From NCBI RefSeq assembly GCF_009659535.1, contig NZ_VJZZ01000002.1, positions 1-64,000 on the forward strand: 64,000 nt of DNA, written 5' to 3'. This document shows positions 60,586 through 64,000 of this stretch, one piece after another. Below the pieces are notes generated by a model. It was not told the DNA's origin and did not search any database. It was given only the letters and a program-made list of their open reading frames with translations. The DNA comes from Aggregicoccus sp. 17bor-14 (lineage in GTDB: Bacteria; Myxococcota; Myxococcia; Myxococcales; Myxococcaceae). The position numbers and the translations under genes were made by a program. Every line of letters starts with the position of its first letter. Positions within the stretch are counted from its first letter, which is position 1.

Positions 60586-63500
60586 TGCGCGAGCTGCTCG
60601 GGTTCGAGTGGCGCTACCACACGCGCCGCGTCAGCTTCCTCGCCGCATCCCTGCTCTTCCTCGGCGCGGGGCTGGTGCTGCCCAGGACGGGCTACGGGCC
60701 GGACAAGGTCCTGCTCAACGCGCCCACCGTCATCATGCAGTCGGTGGGGCTGCTCTCCCTGCTCTCCATCTTCGCGCTCACGGTGTTCGGCGCGGACGCG
60801 GCACTGCGCGACGGCGAGCACCGCATGGCGCCGCTGGTCTTCGCCTCGCCCGTCACGAAGCCGCGGCTCTTCGGCGCGCGCTTCCTCGGGGCCCTGCTCG
60901 CGAGCAGCGCGGCCTTCGCGTTCACGCTGGTGGGGCTGCTCGCGGGCGTGCTGTGGCTCGCGCCGGACCCCTCGCGCGTGGGGGCGGTGCACCTGGGGGA
61001 CTACCTCTGGGCCTTCCTGCTGCTCGCGCTGCCCAACATGCTCTTCGCCGGCGCGCTGCTCTTCGGCGTGGCGCTCGTCACCCGCAGCGCCGCGGCGAGC
61101 TACGTCGCGGGCGTGCTCGCGTACGTGCTGTACTTCATCGGCGCCTTCTTCTCGGGCTCGCCCATCATGGCGCAGACCGCGCCGCTCACGCCCTCCGGCA
61201 TGGCGCTCGCCGCGGTGCTGGACCCCTTCGGCCTCGCCGCACTCTTCGAGCAGACGCACCTGTGGACACCGCAGGAGCACGACGTGCGGAGCGTAGCGCT
61301 CGCGGGCCACATGCTGCTCAACCGCGCGGTGTGGACGGCGGTGAGTCTCGGGCTGCTGGCGGGCGCGTACGGGCTGTTCCGACGGAGGCTGCCGCGGGGG
61401 ACGAAGCGCGCGCGGGTGCAGGCCGTGGAGGCCGCGCATCCGACGGTGGCCTACCGGCCGCTGCCCACGCAGGCGGGGCCGCGGGCGCAGGGGGCCGCGC
61501 TCCTCTCCACCACCTGGCGCGAGCTGCGCGCGGCGCTCTTCGGCTGGCCCTTCCTCACCCTGATGGCGCTGTGGGCGGGCAGCGCGACGATGGAGCTGGT
61601 GCAGGGGGCGCTGAAGGGCGAGCTGGGCACGCCGAGCTACCCGACCACGGCCCTGCTGCTCGAGCTCATCCAGCAGCCACTCATGCTCTTCGGCACGGTG
61701 CTGCTCGTGTACTACAGCGCCGAGATCGTCTGGCGCGAGCGCCTGGTCCACGTGGCCGACCTGCTGGACGCGACGCCGGTGACGAGCAGCGTGCTCTTCC
61801 TCGCCAAGGCCGCCGCGCTGTGGGGTGTGCTGGGCGTGATGGTGCTGCTCACCGTGGTGCCGGCGGTGGCCTTCCAGCTCGCGAGCGGCCTGCCGCACCT
61901 CGCGCTCGCGCCCTACCTCTCGCTCGGGCTCTTCGTGCTGCTGCCGCTGGGGCTCTTCGCCATTGCGGCGCTCTTCGTGCAGACGCTGAGCCCGCACCGG
62001 CACGTGGGCATGCTGCTCAACCTGGTGCTCGCGGTGGCGGTGCTCGGCGGCGAGGGGCTCGGGCTCGAGCACCCGCTGCTGCGCTACGCCGGCGCGCCGC
62101 GCGTCTCCTACGGGGAGATGAGCGGCTACGGGCCCGAGCTCGGCTCCTTCCTGCTCTTCATGGCCTACTGGTCCGCCTTCGCCGCGCTGCTCGCGCTCGT
62201 CACGGCGGGGCTGTGGCGCCGCGGCCGCGTCACGGCCCTGCGCACGCGGCTGCGGCGCCTGCCGGGGCAGTGGGGGCGCCCGGGAGCCATCGCCGCGGGG
62301 GTGTGCGCGCTGCTGCTGGTGACGACCGGCGCGCTCGCGTTCCGCGGGGGCAACGTGCGCCACACCTGGGAGTCCTCCGAGGCGCGCGTGCAGTGGCGCG
62401 TGGACTACGAGCGGCGCTACGGGCAGCTGCAGCACGTGCCGCAGCCGCAGGTGGTGGGCGTGCGCGCGGACGTGGACCTCTTCCCCGCGCAGGGGCGCTA
62501 CGCCGCACGCGGCACGCTGCGGCTGCGCAACGAGACGCAGGCCCCCATCGACACGGTGTGGGTGACGCTGGACCGGGAGCTGCAGGGCGTGCAGCTCACG
62601 CTCTCGGGCGCGCACGAGCGCGAGCACGACGCGCGCTTCGGCACCTGGGCCTTCGCGCTGCTGCGGCCGCTGCCGCCGGGTGGGGAGGCGGAGCTCGCCT
62701 TCGCGCTCGCCACCGAGGCGCCCGGCATCCGCGCTGCGGACTTCGACCCCTCGGTGGTGGAGAACGGCAGCTACCTCACGGGTGGGCAGGCCTTCCCGCA
62801 GGTGGGCTTTCGCCAGAGCTTCCTGCTGCGGGACCCGGACGAGCGCCGGCTGCGCGGCCTGCCCCCGCTCGCGCCCGTGCCCGGGCCCGAAGAGGCGGAC
62901 GCACCGCAGACCCGCGACCCGTGGATGACGTTCGAGACCACCGTCTCCACCTCCGCGGACCAGGTGGCAGTGTCACCCGGGCGGCGGGTGAAGCAGTGGG
63001 AGTCGGGCGGCCGGCGCTACTTCCAGTACGCGAGCGATGGGCCGATGAGCCCCAACGTCTCGTACGCCTCGGCGCGCTACGAGGTGCGGCGCGTGCAGCA
63101 CCGCGGCGTGGACGTGGAGGTGTACTTCCACCCCGCGCACCGCATGAACGTGCCGCGCATCCTCGAGGCCGCCACGCACTCGCTGGACCTCTTCTCCGAG
63201 GCCTTCGGCCCCTATCCGCACGGCTCGCTGCGCATCGTGGAGGTGCCCAGCACCTGGGGCTTCGGCGCCTACGCGCAGCCGGGCATCGTGTGGTTCACCG
63301 AGGACCGCGGCTTCCTCACCGACCTGCGCCGCCCCGGCACCCTGGACCTGGTGACGAAGAGGGTGGCGCACGAGGTGGCGCACCAGTGGTGGGGGCACCT
63401 CGTGGACCCGCCGCAGGTGCAGGGACGCCTCGCCATCGTGGAGACGCTCGCCAAGTACGGAGAGATGCGGGTGCTGGGGGAGCTGTACGGCGAGCCCGCG

Positions 63501-64000
63501 CTGCGCGAGCTGCGCGCCTTCGAGCTGCAGCGCTACCTCTCGGGCCGCGCGGCGCTGGGCAAGGAGGAGCCGGCGCTGGACCGCGTCCTGGACGAGGCGC
63601 ACGTCTACTACTCGAAGGGCGCGCTCGTGATGGCGGGCGCGCAGGAGGTGCTGGGCACGGCGGCGGTGGACCGTGCGCTCAGGCGCCTCGTGGAGACGCA
63701 GGCCTATCCGCACCGGCCCACCTCTCGAGACCTGCTCGCCTTGCTGGAGGAGGGGACGACGCCCGAGCAGCGCGCGCTGCTCGAGTCCTGGATGAAGGAG
63801 CGCATCCTCTACGACCTGCAGGTGCGCGAGGCGAGCTGCGCGCGCGTGGCCGGAGGCTTCCGGGTGACGGCGGTGGTGGCGGCCCGGCGCACCGCGCTGC
63901 GCGAGGGGCAGGAGGTGGAGCTGCCGATGGATGAGCCGGTGGAAGTAGCGCTGCTGAGTGAGGACCCGGAGCGCGACTTCTCCGCGCAGACGGTGCTCCG
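60585..64000 (+). CDS. ABC permease fused to an M1-type aminopeptidase domain (3' end missing)
   Basis: The frame is open from ATG 60585 to the window edge (1138 codons). Residues about 15-540 hold about twelve hydrophobic segments of two ABC-2-like permease halves (MRELLGFEWRYHTRRV; later WRELRAALFGWPFLTLM). From about 590 a periplasmic M1-like part begins, with the zinc site H929-E-V-A-H933 QWWG and a Glu at 953 (x19 spacing), in the form known from permease-M1 fusions. The family is found in Bacteroidetes and myxobacteria and its transported or cleaved substrate is unknown. The protein continues past the window, so the true length is unseen. Confidence 0.85.
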   Translation, partial: MRELLGFEWRYHTRRVSFLAASLLFLGAGLVLPRTGYGPDKVLLNAPTVIMQSVGLLSLLSIFALTVFGADAALRDGEHRMAPLVFASPVTKPRLFGARFLGALLASSAAFAFTLVGLLAGVLWLAPDPSRVGAVHLGDYLWAFLLLALPNMLFAGALLFGVALVTRSAAASYVAGVLAYVLYFIGAFFSGSPIMAQTAPLTPSGMALAAVLDPFGLAALFEQTHLWTPQEHDVRSVALAGHMLLNRAVWTAVSLGLLAGAYGLFRRRLPRGTKRARVQAVEAAHPTVAYRPLPTQAGPRAQGAALLSTTWRELRAALFGWPFLTLMALWAGSATMELVQGALKGELGTPSYPTTALLLELIQQPLMLFGTVLLVYYSAEIVWRERLVHVADLLDATPVTSSVLFLAKAAALWGVLGVMVLLTVVPAVAFQLASGLPHLALAPYLSLGLFVLLPLGLFAIAALFVQTLSPHRHVGMLLNLVLAVAVLGGEGLGLEHPLLRYAGAPRVSYGEMSGYGPELGSFLLFMAYWSAFAALLALVTAGLWRRGRVTALRTRLRRLPGQWGRPGAIAAGVCALLLVTTGALAFRGGNVRHTWESSEARVQWRVDYERRYGQLQHVPQPQVVGVRADVDLFPAQGRYAARGTLRLRNETQAPIDTVWVTLDRELQGVQLTLSGAHEREHDARFGTWAFALLRPLPPGGEAELAFALATEAPGIRAADFDPSVVENGSYLTGGQAFPQVGFRQSFLLRDPDERRLRGLPPLAPVPGPEEADAPQTRDPWMTFETTVSTSADQVAVSPGRRVKQWESGGRRYFQYASDGPMSPNVSYASARYEVRRVQHRGVDVEVYFHPAHRMNVPRILEAATHSLDLFSEAFGPYPHGSLRIVEVPSTWGFGAYAQPGIVWFTEDRGFLTDLRRPGTLDLVTKRVAHEVAHQWWGHLVDPPQVQGRLAIVETLAKYGEMRVLGELYGEPALRELRAFELQRYLSGRAALGKEEPALDRVLDEAHVYYSKGALVMAGAQEVLGTAAVDRALRRLVETQAYPHRPTSRDLLALLEEGTTPEQRALLESWMKERILYDLQVREASCARVAGGFRVTAVVAARRTALREGQEVELPMDEPVEVALLSEDPERDFSAQTVL

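Noticed and set aside
60608-63934. Long plus-strand frame starting MALPHAPRQL
   Set aside because: Shadow of the permease/M1 frame that starts at 60585 and is open to the window edge.
1-64000. CRISPR arrays, rRNA or tRNA genes
   Set aside because: No regularly spaced repeats and no cloverleaf or rRNA-like sequence seen in the intergenic gaps.

Overview
The window is very GC-rich (over 70% by eye), densely packed and rich in 4-base stop/start overlaps. It encodes many short-signal lipoproteins and a DUF2378 (TIGR02265) protein, a family known essentially from myxobacteria. I read it as a chromosomal segment of a Cystobacterineae-type myxobacterium (Myxococcaceae or a relative); the genus cannot be told from the sequence. 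No rRNA, tRNA, CRISPR array or complete mobile element was seen. The left edge holds only the last codons of an IS4-type transposase.

Layout. 1-12.6 kb: IS4 tail, a gluzincin-type lipoprotein, EcsC-like and panD, a collagen-like/beta-helix lipoprotein, a LEA14-like lipoprotein, an S33-type peptidase followed by a NatAB-type ABC exporter, thiD, DUF2378, DUF2804 and queD. 12.7-15.8 kb (minus strand): tetR, a GT1-type glycosyltransferase, msrA and msrB. 16.0-19.7 kb: kptA, and a minus-strand operon of pteridine reductase, FolB-cupin fusion, SDR and queuosine-precursor transporter. 19.8-31 kb: ACT protein, erythromycin-esterase-like lipoprotein, MocR regulator with S9 peptidase, CPBP protease, DksA-like protein and a lipoprotein/barrel cluster. 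31-37.1 kb: ECF42-type sigma factor with its DGPF (YCII) partner and a matching promoter, DyP peroxidase, SRPBCC protein, B12-binding radical SAM enzyme and DUF1579. 37.4-47.6 kb: a four-gene surface operon of DUF11-repeat proteins with a roughly 2060-residue OmpA/beta-barrel protein. 47.6-59.6 kb: MopE-like lipoprotein, LOG phosphoribohydrolase, RNase II-type enzyme, a decayed patch, a HipA/YjjJ-like kinase, hemerythrin-like and V4R genes, a duplicated propeller lipoprotein and a beta-carbonic anhydrase. 59.7-64 kb: an ABC ATPase and a permease/M1-peptidase fusion running off the window.

The strongest observation is msrA (13189-13842, minus). Its frame runs unbroken from an ATG that overlaps the upstream glycosyltransferase stop (ATGA), except for one TGA exactly where MsrA has its catalytic cysteine (G-Cys-F-W). 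A perfect 7-bp hairpin with a GGTTC loop begins 12 bases after that TGA, fitting a bacterial SECIS element. The gene therefore looks like a selenocysteine MsrA that ordinary gene callers would truncate or split. It sits beside a normal cysteine MsrB in an apparently TetR-controlled operon.

Other notable points are the DUF11/OmpA-barrel operon with intergenic hairpins, two near-identical GAyTGTTC-NN-GAACArTC palindromes (one before the MocR gene, one before the DUF11 operon), a FolB-cupin fusion in a pteridine/queuosine operon, and a HipA/YjjJ-like gene behind an AT-rich leader carrying three TATCTGTTCA repeats.
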